From a virus, in IMG/VR virus record IMGVR_UViG_3300022602_000259, positions 1 to 34,219 of that record: a stretch of 34,219 bases of DNA; one strand, given 5' to 3'. The notes under the pieces are model-generated. The model was not told the DNA's origin. It saw only the letters and a list, made by a program, of their open reading frames with translations, and ran no database searches. This document shows positions 8,176-15,446 of the stretch, piece by piece. A program made the position numbers and the translations under genes. The number at the start of each line of letters is the position of its first letter. Position 1 is the first letter of the stretch.

Positions 8176-10133
8176 TGGCTTTAGAATTTGTTGATCCAGA
8201 TTCATTATCAGAACCTGATCTTTTGCCTGGTTCTGGTAAAACTGGCACAGGTAAGCCAGGTGTTCAGGTTATGGGCTATACACCTCCTGAGTCCAACAAA
8301 TTTGATACTAAAAAAAGCTATGGCACTCCAACAAAGCTTTTAGAAAATGTCATTCAAACTGAAAGCTCTGGTAATCCTCTTGCTGTAAATCCTACATCAG
8401 GTGCTATGGGTTTAGGCCAATTTATGCCTGAAACTGTAGCTATGCTTCATAAACAAGGAGTGGAATTTAATCCATTTAATAAAGATGAAGCTAGAGCTGC
8501 CATGGATTATTACATTAGCCAACTGCATAAAGAGCATGGTGGCGATTATGTAAAAGCTATGAAAGCTTATGGCGGATTTAAAACTAAAGACCCAGAAAAA
8601 TATCTTGATAAAGTTTTAGAAGGTGTAGACCTTGCTGAAAATAATAAACTTTTTGTAAATCCAGAATCTTTGCCAGGAAGCACCAATATACCTGAATCAG
8701 AGCTTCAACCAAAACCTAATTTAACTTTACCTAGAGCTGCTGGATTGTTTGCTAGGGGTGCTACTCCTGCTGTAACTGGTGCTGCTATTGGTGGAACTTT
8801 GGCAGGGCCTCCAGGAGCTCTTGTAGGCTCTGTTGCGCTTCCTGCTGGCGATGTATTAAATACTGGCATTAATGCTGTCACAGGTGGCATTAATCGCTTT
8901 GCTGGTACTAATATCCCTCAGCTTCAGATGCCAAGTGATGTTGCACAGCAATATATGACACAAGCTGGACTTCCTGTTGCACAAACAGGCCCAGAAAGAA
9001 TGATTCAAACTGCTGGTGGAGCAATGGGCGGTACTGCTGCTGAATTACCTGCTGTCACTAGATTAGCAACTACAGCAGCTTCACCTTTTATTAGGGGAGT
9101 TGCTGAAACTGCTGCTACTGCGCCTAAATCACAAATAGCTGCTGCCATTCCTTCTGCTGTAGCAAGCCAGGCTGTATATGAAAAAACTGGCAACCCTTAT
9201 TTAGCTATGGGTGCTGGAGCTGTCGCTGGTGCTCCTTTTGGATTTACTATTAAGCAAAATGCTTTAAATGCTCCAAAACAATCTGAGTTGGCACAAGCTG
9301 CTAAAAATCTTTATGCTCAAGCTGAGGCTTCGGATATTAGATTTAATAGTTATAAATTTTCTGATGCAATGAAAGTTGCTGAACATGAATTAGAAAATGA
9401 AGGATTTACACCTGAAGGATTTGCAGGTATTAAAGGTGTTTTGAATAGAATGCAAGAAACAGAAAAGTCAAAAGACTTTAATAGATTGCAAGCTATTCGC
9501 AAAATGATTCAAACTCAACAAAAAAGCACAGACCCAGAAACTCGCAGACTTGCAAGTATTTTAAAAGACAATTTTGATGAATATGTATTAAGTGCTCCCC
9601 CTGAACATTTAACTAGCGGAAATCCTGAAGGATTAAAAATTTGGCAAGATGCTCGTCAAACTTACAGCAAACTTAAAAAAGCTGAAATTTTTGATGATAT
9701 GTTTGAAAATGCTCAATTTGATAAAGACTTAAATACTTCTTTGACAAAGCAAATGAAGCAACTTGCTACAAATCCAAGAAGAATGAGAACCTTTACTCCA
9801 GAAGAACAAAGCGCAATTATTGATGTAGCAAAAGGAAATAATATTCAAAAAACTTTAGCTCTTGCAGGTAAGTTTGCTCCTGATAGTATTTTAGGAGTCC
9901 TTACTCAAGGAACTATTGGATATGGTGGTGGATTACATATTGGTATTCCAACTGCTGCTGGAAGTTATGCATCAAAAATTGCTGCTGAAAAATTAAAAAC
10001 TAATGAAATTTCTAAGCTTGCTGATATGATGCGATTAGGTGAAATGCCTAAATTTGAATCTAGAGCTAAAAATATTCCAGCTACAACCCTTAGAGGTTTG
10101 TTGTCTGGGCAACCAACACCTCAAGGACAATAA
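8175..10133 (+). CDS. Ejection protein with N-terminal lytic transglycosylase (SLT) domain
   Basis: The product has 652 residues. Residues about 53-140 form an SLT/goose-lysozyme-type domain: catalytic Glu63 in VIQTESSGNPLA, then GAMGLGQFMPETV (77-89) and MKAYGG (129-134). Such domains in virion proteins cut murein locally so DNA can cross the periplasm. Residues about 184-360 are Ala/Gly-rich and amphipathic (PAVTGAAIGGTLAGPPGALV, AMGAGAVAGAPFGF), as in ejection proteins that insert into membranes. The C-terminal part is charged helix (NRMQETEKSKDFNRLQAIRK). The start codon overlaps the stop of the previous gene, consistent with an ejection operon. Confidence 0.85.
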   Translation: MALEFVDPDSLSEPDLLPGSGKTGTGKPGVQVMGYTPPESNKFDTKKSYGTPTKLLENVIQTESSGNPLAVNPTSGAMGLGQFMPETVAMLHKQGVEFNPFNKDEARAAMDYYISQLHKEHGGDYVKAMKAYGGFKTKDPEKYLDKVLEGVDLAENNKLFVNPESLPGSTNIPESELQPKPNLTLPRAAGLFARGATPAVTGAAIGGTLAGPPGALVGSVALPAGDVLNTGINAVTGGINRFAGTNIPQLQMPSDVAQQYMTQAGLPVAQTGPERMIQTAGGAMGGTAAELPAVTRLATTAASPFIRGVAETAATAPKSQIAAAIPSAVASQAVYEKTGNPYLAMGAGAVAGAPFGFTIKQNALNAPKQSELAQAAKNLYAQAEASDIRFNSYKFSDAMKVAEHELENEGFTPEGFAGIKGVLNRMQETEKSKDFNRLQAIRKMIQTQQKSTDPETRRLASILKDNFDEYVLSAPPEHLTSGNPEGLKIWQDARQTYSKLKKAEIFDDMFENAQFDKDLNTSLTKQMKQLATNPRRMRTFTPEEQSAIIDVAKGNNIQKTLALAGKFAPDSILGVLTQGTIGYGGGLHIGIPTAAGSYASKIAAEKLKTNEISKLADMMRLGEMPKFESRAKNIPATTLRGLLSGQPTPQGQ

Positions 10134-10876
10134 TGGCAACAGTAAATTTATCCCCTTTATTTAATGGTCAAACTATATTTGGTTCTACTGGATTGCCTTT
10201 AGCTGGAGGTCAAATTTTTACTTATCAAGCAGGTAGCTCAACACCTCTTTCTACTTATACAACAGTCAATGGAAACATTGTTCAAACTAATCCTATTATT
10301 TTAGGAACAGATGGAAAGCTTGCACAAGAATTATGGCTTCAATCAGGATACTCTTATAAATTTGTTGTAGAAGATGCAAACAATAATCTTATAAATACCT
10401 ATGACAATATTGCAGGTATTCTGACTCAAATTCCTTCTGCATCACCTACTTTGCCATCAGGAGTTATCTTAATTTGGTCAGGATCAACTGGTTCAATTCC
10501 TAGTGGATATGTAATTTGTGATGGTACTAATGGAACTCCAGACCTTAGAAATTCTTTTGTTTTAGGCGCAGGTAATTCTTATTCAGTAGGTCAAACAGGT
10601 GGTAGCGCAGATGCTATTGTTGTAAGTCATACTCATACTGCAACTTCTACAGTTAGTGATCCAGGCCACGCTCACAACTTTGGCAATAATGCTTTAGAGC
10701 ATTTTGCTGGTACAACTTATAATGTACCTACTAATGGTGCATGGGATCAAGTTGGAGCAACAAATTCAGCGGTTACATTAATTACAGTAGCTACTACGAA
10801 TGATTATGCTGGCACTAGCGGCACTAATGCTAATCTTCCTCCATACTATGCTCTTGCATACATCATGAAAACTTAA
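10133..10876 (+). CDS. Tail-collar domain protein (short fibre/tail tip)
   Basis: The product has 247 residues. The N-terminal 100 residues (VNLSPLFNGQTIF, LPLAGGQIFTYQAGSSTP, LWLQSGYSYKFVVEDANNN) form a module common at the base of phage fibres. Residues 109-145 are a tail-collar domain (PSGVILIWSG, IPSGYVICDG, TPDLRNSFVLG). The following SHTHTA and PGHAHN phrases resemble the His-x-His metal sites in trimeric collar knobs. It lies between the ejection genes and the lysis cassette, so it is likely a late structural protein at the tail tip. Confidence 0.8.
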   Translation: MATVNLSPLFNGQTIFGSTGLPLAGGQIFTYQAGSSTPLSTYTTVNGNIVQTNPIILGTDGKLAQELWLQSGYSYKFVVEDANNNLINTYDNIAGILTQIPSASPTLPSGVILIWSGSTGSIPSGYVICDGTNGTPDLRNSFVLGAGNSYSVGQTGGSADAIVVSHTHTATSTVSDPGHAHNFGNNALEHFAGTTYNVPTNGAWDQVGATNSAVTLITVATTNDYAGTSGTNANLPPYYALAYIMKT

Positions 10877-11103
10877 TGGAATTAGTAATGGAAACCATAG
10901 AAGATCAGGTGCATGACACCGATAAAAGGTTGTCTGTGCATGAAGCTATTTGTGCTCAAAGATATGAAGGTATTCAAGAATCTTTTGCTAAAGGTATTCA
11001 AAGGATGCAAAAAATTGAATATATGCTTTATATAGTGATATTTTCAGTTTTGTTTGGTAAAGAATTTGTAATTGATTTAATTAAACATTATTTAACTAAA
11101 TAA
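10876..11103 (+). CDS. Small membrane protein, XhlA-like topology (lysis accessory)
   Basis: The product has 75 residues; the ATG overlaps the previous TAA. A soluble charged N-terminus of about 47 residues is followed by one transmembrane helix at 48-67 (EYMLYIVIFSVLFG) and a short basic tail. This resembles haemolysin XhlA-type lysis accessory proteins. A second in-frame ATG at 10888 is a possible start. It is the first of four small membrane proteins before the endolysin. Confidence 0.6.
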   Translation: MELVMETIEDQVHDTDKRLSVHEAICAQRYEGIQESFAKGIQRMQKIEYMLYIVIFSVLFGKEFVIDLIKHYLTK

Positions 11104-11105
11104 TT

Positions 11106-11465
11106 ATGGAAAATAACAATTTTGATTCAGCAAAAGAAGTAGCTGGTCGTTCTATTGGTCAGCATGGATTAGCTTACATCACAGCAATTATTGTCATTTC
11201 TGTAGCAGCTAGTATTTTTCTAGATACGGCTAAGATTGCTGCGGTTATTGGTATGGCTGGAGGTGCAATCATGGCTATTATCAATATGATGAACGCAGTA
11301 TCCGGAACAACTGAAAAAGAAGAAAAACCTGAATTTACTGTTATTCAGCAACTTATTGAGAGGCTTGACCATCTAGCCGATAAAGAACCTCCTATGTCTG
11401 TAACTGTAGATGGCGATAAAGTAACAGTTACCAAAGGCTCAGATACTATTACTACAAAAAAATGA
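11106..11465 (+). CDS. Putative holin (two TM helices)
   Basis: The product has 119 residues. Two hydrophobic helices at about 22-38 (LAYITAIIVISVAASIF) and 43-64 (KIAAVIGMAGGAIMAIINMM) are followed by a charged soluble tail (EKEEKPEFTVIQQLIERLDH). Two-helix proteins with charged C-termini in a lysis cassette are usual holin candidates, which permeabilise the inner membrane at the set time. Its stop overlaps the next start (ATGA). Which of the two two-helix proteins here is holin and which antiholin cannot be told from sequence. Confidence 0.55.
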   Translation: MENNNFDSAKEVAGRSIGQHGLAYITAIIVISVAASIFLDTAKIAAVIGMAGGAIMAIINMMNAVSGTTEKEEKPEFTVIQQLIERLDHLADKEPPMSVTVDGDKVTVTKGSDTITTKK

Positions 11466-11704
11466 AACTATTTAAAGACATTTTGACAGAGGACAATAAT
11501 GAAACTTATTGTGCTGCTCGTGTTTGTGCTGTTGCTTCTCTTTTTGGTTTCTTGGGGATTGCTATCATTCATGTTTTACATGGTGGCTCTATGGATTTCT
11601 CACAACTTGGTGTGGGATTTGGCACAGTTTTGGGTGGGTCTGGTGTCATGATTGGAGCTAAAGCTGCAACTCAAAAGGAAAACGATGTTTCCTCTACCAA
11701 TTAG
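11462..11704 (+). CDS. Putative holin/antiholin (two hydrophobic segments)
   Basis: The product has 80 residues. The N-terminal head (KLFKDILTEDNNETYCAARV) is followed by two hydrophobic stretches at about 21-39 (VCAVASLFGFLGIAIIHVL) and 49-67, the second Gly-rich (LGVGFGTVLGGSGVMIGA), with a short polar tail. The start is coupled by ATGA overlap to the upstream gene, and the 3' end overlaps the Rz start at 11685. Confidence 0.55.
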   Translation: MKLFKDILTEDNNETYCAARVCAVASLFGFLGIAIIHVLHGGSMDFSQLGVGFGTVLGGSGVMIGAKAATQKENDVSSTN

Positions 11705-12092
11705 TTCTTATTTAATGATTGGTTTGGCAGTAGTAGCTATGGCTGGAATAGGCTATGGCAGATATGAACATAATGCTTTTGAAGAATATAAGGCAGAAGA
11801 AATAGCTAATGCTCGTGAAAAAGAACATCAAATACAAGATGCAACTGACCAAATAAGGAAAGACAAAGATGCTCAAATCAATTCTATTAACAATCAGCTT
11901 GCTAATGCTCTTGTCGAGTTGCGCAGCAGGCCCAGTAGGACAAGTCAAATATCCAGCAATGGACAAAGTGGAACTGGGTTGTCCCTTTATGCCGAGGATG
12001 GCTCTTTTCTTGAATGGGAAGCTGCCAGAGCCGACAAACTGCGGACAGCCTTAGAAGCCTGTTACAAACAATATGATGAAGTAACTAAATAA
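11685..12092 (+). CDS. Rz: Rz-like inner-membrane spanin subunit
   Basis: The product has 135 residues. It has an N-terminal signal-anchor (about 8-25, SYLMIGLAVVAMAGIGYG) and a charged coiled-coil periplasmic region (NAFEEYKAEEIANAREKEHQ onward). The C-terminal part ends in ADKLRTALEACYKQYDEVTK. This is the i-spanin layout: it spans the periplasm and pairs with the Rz1 lipoprotein to fuse the membranes in the last step of lysis. The ATG at 11685 is preferred over an upstream TTG at 11652 because AAAAGGAAAACG sits just before it and the protein then starts with its anchor. Rz1 is encoded inside it in another frame. Confidence 0.8.
   Translation: MFPLPISSYLMIGLAVVAMAGIGYGRYEHNAFEEYKAEEIANAREKEHQIQDATDQIRKDKDAQINSINNQLANALVELRSRPSRTSQISSNGQSGTGLSLYAEDGSFLEWEAARADKLRTALEACYKQYDEVTK
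11869..12054 (+). CDS. Rz1: Rz1-like outer-membrane spanin lipoprotein, embedded in Rz
   Basis: The product has 61 residues, read in the +1 frame relative to Rz and lying wholly within it. The N-terminus is a signal peptide with a lipobox (LLMLLSSCAAG, Cys18). The mature part is short and rich in Pro and Gly (GPVGQVKYPA, KLPEPTN), as expected of an o-spanin. A ribosome site AAGGAA lies 8 bases upstream of its ATG. Lambda Rz1 has the same embedded arrangement. Confidence is high because the signal sequence, lipobox and location agree. Confidence 0.85.
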   Translation: MLKSILLTISLLMLLSSCAAGPVGQVKYPAMDKVELGCPFMPRMALFLNGKLPEPTNCGQP

Positions 12093-12238
12093 TGGACATG
12101 GTAGATGTTTTGGCTAAGATTTGGCCTATGGTTATAGGATTTGTGGCTTTAGTTATTGCTTTGGCTAAGATGGATGTTCGTATTGGTGTTTTAGAAGAAA
12201 AAGTTAAAAGCCTATTTGAGCTTTGGAATAAAAAATGA
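12092..12238 (+). CDS. Short single-TM lysis-region protein (48 aa)
   Basis: The ATG overlaps the Rz TAA by one base and the TGA overlaps the endolysin ATG (ATGA), so the frame fills the gap exactly. The product MDMVDVLAKIWPMVIGFVAL continues with a hydrophobic helix to about residue 25, then MDVRIGVLEEKVKSLFELWN, a short amphipathic coil. It resembles small pinholin-like or regulatory membrane proteins next to endolysins. Confidence 0.65.
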   Translation: MDMVDVLAKIWPMVIGFVALVIALAKMDVRIGVLEEKVKSLFELWNKK

Positions 12239-12831
12239 CAGAATCACAATTACAAGCACTTGGTATTGATGCTAAGTGGCTCGAACCTTTAAATGATACT
12301 TTTGCCAAATATGGCATTGATACTTCAAAGCGACAAGCTGCATTTATAGGACAAGCACAACATGAGTCCAACAATTTTAAAACCCTTGAAGAAGGACTAT
12401 CCTACTCAGCTAATCGACTTATGGCTGTTTGGCCTAGTAGATTTCCTAGTTTGGATGTGGCTAATCAATATGCGAATAATCCTGAAAAATTAGCTAATAA
12501 GGTTTATGGCGGTAGGGCAGACCTTGGCAATACTGAAGATGGTGATGGGTTTAAGTTTCATGCCAGAGGCATTTTTCAGCTCACAGGGCGGTCTAATTAC
12601 CAAGTGTGTGGGGATGCCCTAGGACAATCTTTAACAGAGCAACCAAGCCTTCTTTTAGAGCCTCAATGGGCTTGTATGTCGGCTGGCTGGTTTTGGAACA
12701 AAAAAGGCTTAAATTCTTTGGCTGACAATGAAGATTGGACAACCATGACCAAAAGAATTAATGGCGGTACAGTAGGCTTAGATGACCGAATCAATAAAAT
12801 CCATAAGGCTATGGATATTTTAGGAGCTTAA
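12235..12831 (+). CDS. GH19 (chitinase-class) endolysin
   Basis: The product has 198 residues. Features of glycoside hydrolase family 19 endolysins are visible: AFIGQAQHESNNF (36-48) with catalytic Glu44, YGGRADLGNTEDGDG (91-105) with the second acid Glu101, and FHARGIFQLTGRSNY (108-122). It would cut glycan strands of peptidoglycan. There is no signal peptide or membrane anchor, so it should accumulate in the cytoplasm until holin opens the inner membrane. It is coupled to the preceding 48-residue membrane protein by an ATGA overlap. Confidence 0.93.
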   Translation: MTESQLQALGIDAKWLEPLNDTFAKYGIDTSKRQAAFIGQAQHESNNFKTLEEGLSYSANRLMAVWPSRFPSLDVANQYANNPEKLANKVYGGRADLGNTEDGDGFKFHARGIFQLTGRSNYQVCGDALGQSLTEQPSLLLEPQWACMSAGWFWNKKGLNSLADNEDWTTMTKRINGGTVGLDDRINKIHKAMDILGA

Positions 12832-12832
12832 T

Positions 12833-12988
12833 ATGAATACAAAAAACATGGAGATTGAATCAAAATCTCAACAAAAAAAAGAAGATAAAGAGTTTATGCA
12901 GCTTAGACATGGCATTGTGGAAGTCAAGCGAGAGCTAAAAAAACATGAATCTTTGCCTATGAGTAAAGCGCATCCACAAAAAAAGTAG
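12833..12988 (+). CDS. Small charged protein after endolysin (51 aa), unknown
   Basis: The ATG starts two bases after the endolysin TAA. The product is highly charged (KSQQKKEDKEFMQLRHGIVE, VKRELKKHE) and probably helical. No domain is recognised. It is the last plus-strand gene before the convergent boundary. Confidence 0.5.
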   Translation: MNTKNMEIESKSQQKKEDKEFMQLRHGIVEVKRELKKHESLPMSKAHPQKK

Positions 12989-13009
12989 GGCATCAATTTG
13001 GTCATTTTC

Positions 13010-13027
13010 TATACATATTGATGTATA
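13010..13027. repeat. Inverted repeat at the convergent boundary of late and early operons
   Basis: TATACAT and ATGTATA face each other across four bases (ATTG), giving a perfect 7-bp inverted repeat. It lies between the last plus-strand late gene (ends 12988) and the last minus-strand gene (ends 13099). A shorter CCCTT-AA-AAGGG repeat is at 13087-13098. Neither has a run of T, so they are not clear rho-independent terminators. A protein-binding site or weak bidirectional stop is possible. Confidence 0.4.
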
Positions 13028-13098
13028 TGTGTATAAGAAAACCGAAAAACTATACACTTTGACATCCTTGAAGGTCGGCTTAACTGCCCTTAAAAGGG

Positions 13099-13272
13099 TT
13101 AATCTTTGTAATCCATATGCTTCATCATAATTTCATGGGCCTCTCGAATTAGCTTTTGAAGCTTAATAATTCTAACAGTTTGTTTGCCCATTTTATCTAA
13201 TACACCTTGATACTCTTTAAGCAATTCTTTGTACCTAGCTTCATAGGTAACTCGAATCTTTTTCTTTCTCAT
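13099..13272 (-). CDS. Small basic helical protein (57 aa), last gene of the minus-strand operon
   Basis: Reading from ATG at 13272: MRKKKIRVTYEARYKELLKE, then helical basic sequence ending KHMDYKD. The ATG overlaps the TGA of the upstream gene (ATGA). The product is Lys-rich and likely a coil or nucleic-acid-contacting helix. No family is recognised. Confidence 0.6.
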   Translation of the reverse strand: MRKKKIRVTYEARYKELLKEYQGVLDKMGKQTVRIIKLQKLIREAHEIMMKHMDYKD

Positions 13273-13457
13273 ATAAGCTGGATTACTGGCTTTTTATTCT
13301 CTACATGGTCAAGGGCTGCTTGCCAGGCTTGAGTCCATAAATTAAGAGCTGTAGAGCCTTCATAGAAAAAGTCAGGATAAACTGCAAAGAAAGCTTCTTC
13401 ACAATCATCACTTGGTACTTTTACATTACCGCCAAAAGGTACTGGTTCACTTGTCAT
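13269..13457 (-). CDS. Small protein (62 aa), unknown
   Basis: The product contains PFGGNVKVPSDDCEEAFFAV and LNLWTQAWQAALDHVENKKP. It is acidic with Trp-containing helices. The 5' end overlaps the 31-residue membrane ORF by 11 bases and the 3' end overlaps the next gene by ATGA, indicating translational coupling. No domain is recognised. Confidence 0.55.
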   Translation of the reverse strand: MTSEPVPFGGNVKVPSDDCEEAFFAVYPDFFYEGSTALNLWTQAWQAALDHVENKKPVIQLI

Positions 13458-13542
13458 TGTCTTTTCCGATTAAATAAAGAATGACAAAAGCTGTGCCTAT
13501 CATCACAACTGCTCCAAAAAGCATAGCCTCATCATTAGTCAT
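13447..13542 (-). CDS. Single-TM microprotein (31 aa)
   Basis: From ATG at 13542 the product is MTNDEAMLFGAVVMIGTAFV followed by ILYLIGKDNDK. It has a short acidic N-terminus, one hydrophobic helix of about 18 residues and a charged tail. The ATG overlaps the TGA of the upstream 93-residue gene (ATGA), and the 3' end runs 11 bases into the next gene. The exact fit into the gap supports a real gene. Confidence 0.6.
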   Translation of the reverse strand: MTNDEAMLFGAVVMIGTAFVILYLIGKDNDK

Positions 13543-13820
13543 ATTTTTTTCTTTTTAATGCCTTCAGCCCTACGCAAATCATGGCTGTGTAGTTTTTTTC
13601 CAACGGATTTAGGTACTTCACCAGCTTTTTCAGCTACCTTTGCAGCTACTTTGCGAGTGACAATTCGACCATTAGAAAGCTCAAACTCATGCTTTGCACC
13701 TTTAGCTTCTTTGCCAACCATCTTTTTTAAGTCTTGATGGCTATAAGCTTTTGACTTAGCTACAATTACTTTGCCAGACTTTTCTTTAATTGCTGGTTCT
13801 TTTACAGTTAATTTTTTCAT
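13539..13820 (-). CDS. Very basic small protein (93 aa), unknown
   Basis: The product is Lys-rich throughout (KKLTVKEPAIKEKSGKVIVA, SHQDLKKMVGKEAKGAKHEF, HSHDLRRAEGIKKKKI). It may bind DNA or RNA, but no fold is recognised. The start overlaps the stop of the upstream gene by one base (TAATG). Confidence 0.6.
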   Translation of the reverse strand: MKKLTVKEPAIKEKSGKVIVAKSKAYSHQDLKKMVGKEAKGAKHEFELSNGRIVTRKVAAKVAEKAGEVPKSVGKKLHSHDLRRAEGIKKKKI

Positions 13821-14026
13821 TATTTTATCCTTAAAACTTTGGCCTTACGCAAGACCTGTTCATATTGCTCTTTTGCTGCATCGTCTAATTGGCGCAAAGG
13901 TAAGTTTTGGTAGTACCGCCACTTATCTCTGTATCCTTGTACCTCCGAAGGTGGAATCCAGCCTAATTGCTTCCAACGAATTGTAATATCTGTTCCACTT
14001 GCAGTCCAAATGTAATTTGAGTCCAT
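13820..14026 (-). CDS. Small protein (68 aa), unknown
   Basis: The product begins MDSNYIWTASGTDITIRWKQ and contains LGWIPPSEV and YRDKWRYYQNLPLRQLDDAA. It resembles compact phage proteins with an aromatic N-terminal beta region and a basic C-terminal helix. It is co-directional with its neighbours, with 9 bases separating it from the upstream gene. Function unknown. Confidence 0.6.
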   Translation of the reverse strand: MDSNYIWTASGTDITIRWKQLGWIPPSEVQGYRDKWRYYQNLPLRQLDDAAKEQYEQVLRKAKVLRIK

Positions 14027-14035
14027 GTTAGCTCC

Positions 14036-14284
14036 TTAAAAAGGAATATCAGATTCAATATCAGCTAAAGGCTTAGGCTGGTCTGGTTTATCTTCCGGAA
14101 CATTTAAGTAACACCAAAATGCTCCTTCTTTCATGCCAAGCAAAGGTATCATTTCTATCTTAGCCATTAAGTCACCTTTTTTGGTTTTGGTTACTATGCC
14201 AATGGTTTGATACCGCTTTTTTAGTTGCCCATCTTTATCTGTATATTCAGACACCGGAGCTTTTAAATAATATTCAATTCCCAT
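14036..14284 (-). CDS. Small beta-rich protein with acidic tail (82 aa), possible ssDNA-associated
   Basis: The product reads MGIEYYLKAPVSEYTDKDGQ, then RYQTIGIVTKTKKGDLMAKI, and ends in an acidic, hydrophobic tail (ADIESDIPF). The beta-rich body with an acidic -DIPF-type C-terminus resembles single-stranded-DNA-binding proteins, and it sits in a recombination operon with an annealing protein and exonuclease. This is inference; the body is shorter than a classical OB-fold SSB. AAAGGGATG lies before the start. Confidence 0.5.
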   Translation of the reverse strand: MGIEYYLKAPVSEYTDKDGQLKKRYQTIGIVTKTKKGDLMAKIEMIPLLGMKEGAFWCYLNVPEDKPDQPKPLADIESDIPF

Positions 14285-14287
14285 AAT

Positions 14288-14710
14288 TTACATCCCTTTC
14301 TTGTTTTCAAAAGACTTCTTAATACAACACGCTTCAAAAAAATCACTTACTGTTACATCTAAAACTAATTTTTTATGCCTTTTAATTCGTACTCTATAAG
14401 CTCCGTAATTTCTAATTTCTATACCCTTAACTCCAAGTTTGTTGCTTTTAAACAATCTTCTATTAATTGCTTGGTCATGCCTATTAGCCCAACGACAATT
14501 ATCTTTTGAATATCCCAAATCATTGTTTATTCTTTCCACAGTCATTCCAGCATTAGGAATACCCATGTCTTTTATAAATTGATTAAAAGATGACCGCCAT
14601 TCTTTGCTAACTTGAATGCCTCTAGCTCCATAGTTATAAAATTGCTTATTGTTTGGGTTTTCGCATCTTTGTATCATTGCTGCCCAAACCCAATAAAGTT
14701 GTTTTTTCAT
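14288..14710 (-). CDS. HNH-type endonuclease with AP2-like C-terminal DNA-binding region
   Basis: The product has 140 residues. The N-terminal pattern W-x-x-M-x-x-R-C-x-N-P, then [15 protein letters not shown], a [20 protein letters not shown] segment and [12 protein letters not shown] is typical of free-standing phage HNH endonucleases. The C-terminal [20 protein letters not shown] is AP2/integrase-like DNA-binding sequence, usual in homing endonucleases. It is inserted between the exonuclease and the small beta-rich gene, with an ATGA overlap to the exonuclease. It could be a mobile gene that settled into the operon without breaking coupling. Confidence 0.75.
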   Translation of the reverse strand: MKKQLYWVWAAMIQRCENPNNKQFYNYGARGIQVSKEWRSSFNQFIKDMGIPNAGMTVERINNDLGYSKDNCRWANRHDQAINRRLFKSNKLGVKGIEIRNYGAYRVRIKRHKKLVLDVTVSDFFEACCIKKSFENKKGM

Positions 14711-15351
14711 CTGTTTCTCATAAGATTGACTTCTGTTTCAACTTCTAAAAGAAAGTTTTTAATTTCCGATTCCATTTCAGAAATAAATTCTTCATCCCTA
14801 AAAACACGTTTTATATATAGTTGGCTACGTTCTGGCATGCGAGGGTCAAAAGAAACATAGTCATTCCATTCTCTGCCTGTGCAAGCTAATTGCGCTTGCA
14901 TTTGAATCCAATATTTTTTAGGTATTTCATCCAATTTGATAGTTTCCCAATGACTAGCAGAATGCCTACACTTAATTTCCACAAGCCCCCTATCAGACAC
15001 AAGACCATCAGGGCTACAACCAAACCAATCAATACTAGGATGCTCAATGAAAGCGACTTGGTCGACAAAATTATTGGTTCTAACCTCATAAGCTACCCTT
15101 GCTTGTGGTTCAGTTTGAGTACCCCATTCCATTGCAGAGTTGGAGTAAGATTCTTGAATGATGCCTGTAGTGCGTTGCAAGGCTAATTCAATAAGGTAAT
15201 TCTGCCTTGAAGCGGATGGCCCTGTTTTAGTCTTAGCCAATATGTCGGCTACTCTAGAAGCCGTAACCTTGCCTAATCTAAGCTGATGCCACTCCTTTGT
15301 GCCTTGAACAATTTGTGCAGCTTCTCTGTCTTGACTTGTAAAAGTTGTCAT
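14707..15351 (-). CDS. YqaJ-type (lambda Exo-like) recombination exonuclease
   Basis: The product has 214 residues. Motifs of the YqaJ/lambda exonuclease PD-(D/E)XK fold are seen: [15 protein letters not shown] (18-32), GTQTEPQAR (77-85), CSPDGL (112-117; Asp115), VEIKC (124-128; Glu125, Lys127) and WIQMQAQL (148-155). It would degrade one strand 5' to 3' from double-strand ends and load the partner annealing protein, encoded just upstream. Between them lies a 32-residue membrane microprotein. The start overlaps that ORF by ATGA. The length matches lambda Exo (226). Confidence 0.9.
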   Translation of the reverse strand: MTTFTSQDREAAQIVQGTKEWHQLRLGKVTASRVADILAKTKTGPSASRQNYLIELALQRTTGIIQESYSNSAMEWGTQTEPQARVAYEVRTNNFVDQVAFIEHPSIDWFGCSPDGLVSDRGLVEIKCRHSASHWETIKLDEIPKKYWIQMQAQLACTGREWNDYVSFDPRMPERSQLYIKRVFRDEEFISEMESEIKNFLLEVETEVNLMRNR

Positions 15352-15446
15352 ATTCCGCCTAATCTAATCATTAATCTAATAAATGCCATCAAAATAATAG
15401 ATGCTACTACCAATGTAGCGATGGCTACTTTATCGGCCCAGCTCAT
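15348..15446 (-). CDS. Single-TM microprotein (32 aa) between annealing protein and exonuclease
   Basis: From ATG at 15446: MSWADKVAIATLVVASIILM followed by [12 protein letters not shown]. It is almost entirely one hydrophobic helix with basic residues at the end. Both ends are coupled by four-base ATGA overlaps, the start with the annealing-protein TGA and the stop with the exonuclease ATG. This exact fit in a 91-base gap is strong evidence for translation. The role is unknown. Confidence 0.65.
   Translation of the reverse strand: MSWADKVAIATLVVASIILMAFIRLMIRLGGI

Noticed and set aside
11712-11966. Antisense frame of 84 codons with hydrophobic stretches, opposite Rz
   Set aside because: The hydrophobicity mirrors the charged coiled coil of Rz on the other strand, and it would conflict with the Rz/Rz1 overlap. 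No ribosome site is seen.
13087-13098. CCCTT-AA-AAGGG hairpin as terminator of the minus-strand operon
   Set aside because: The loop is only two bases and no U tract follows on either strand, so it is mentioned only with the nearby inverted repeat.
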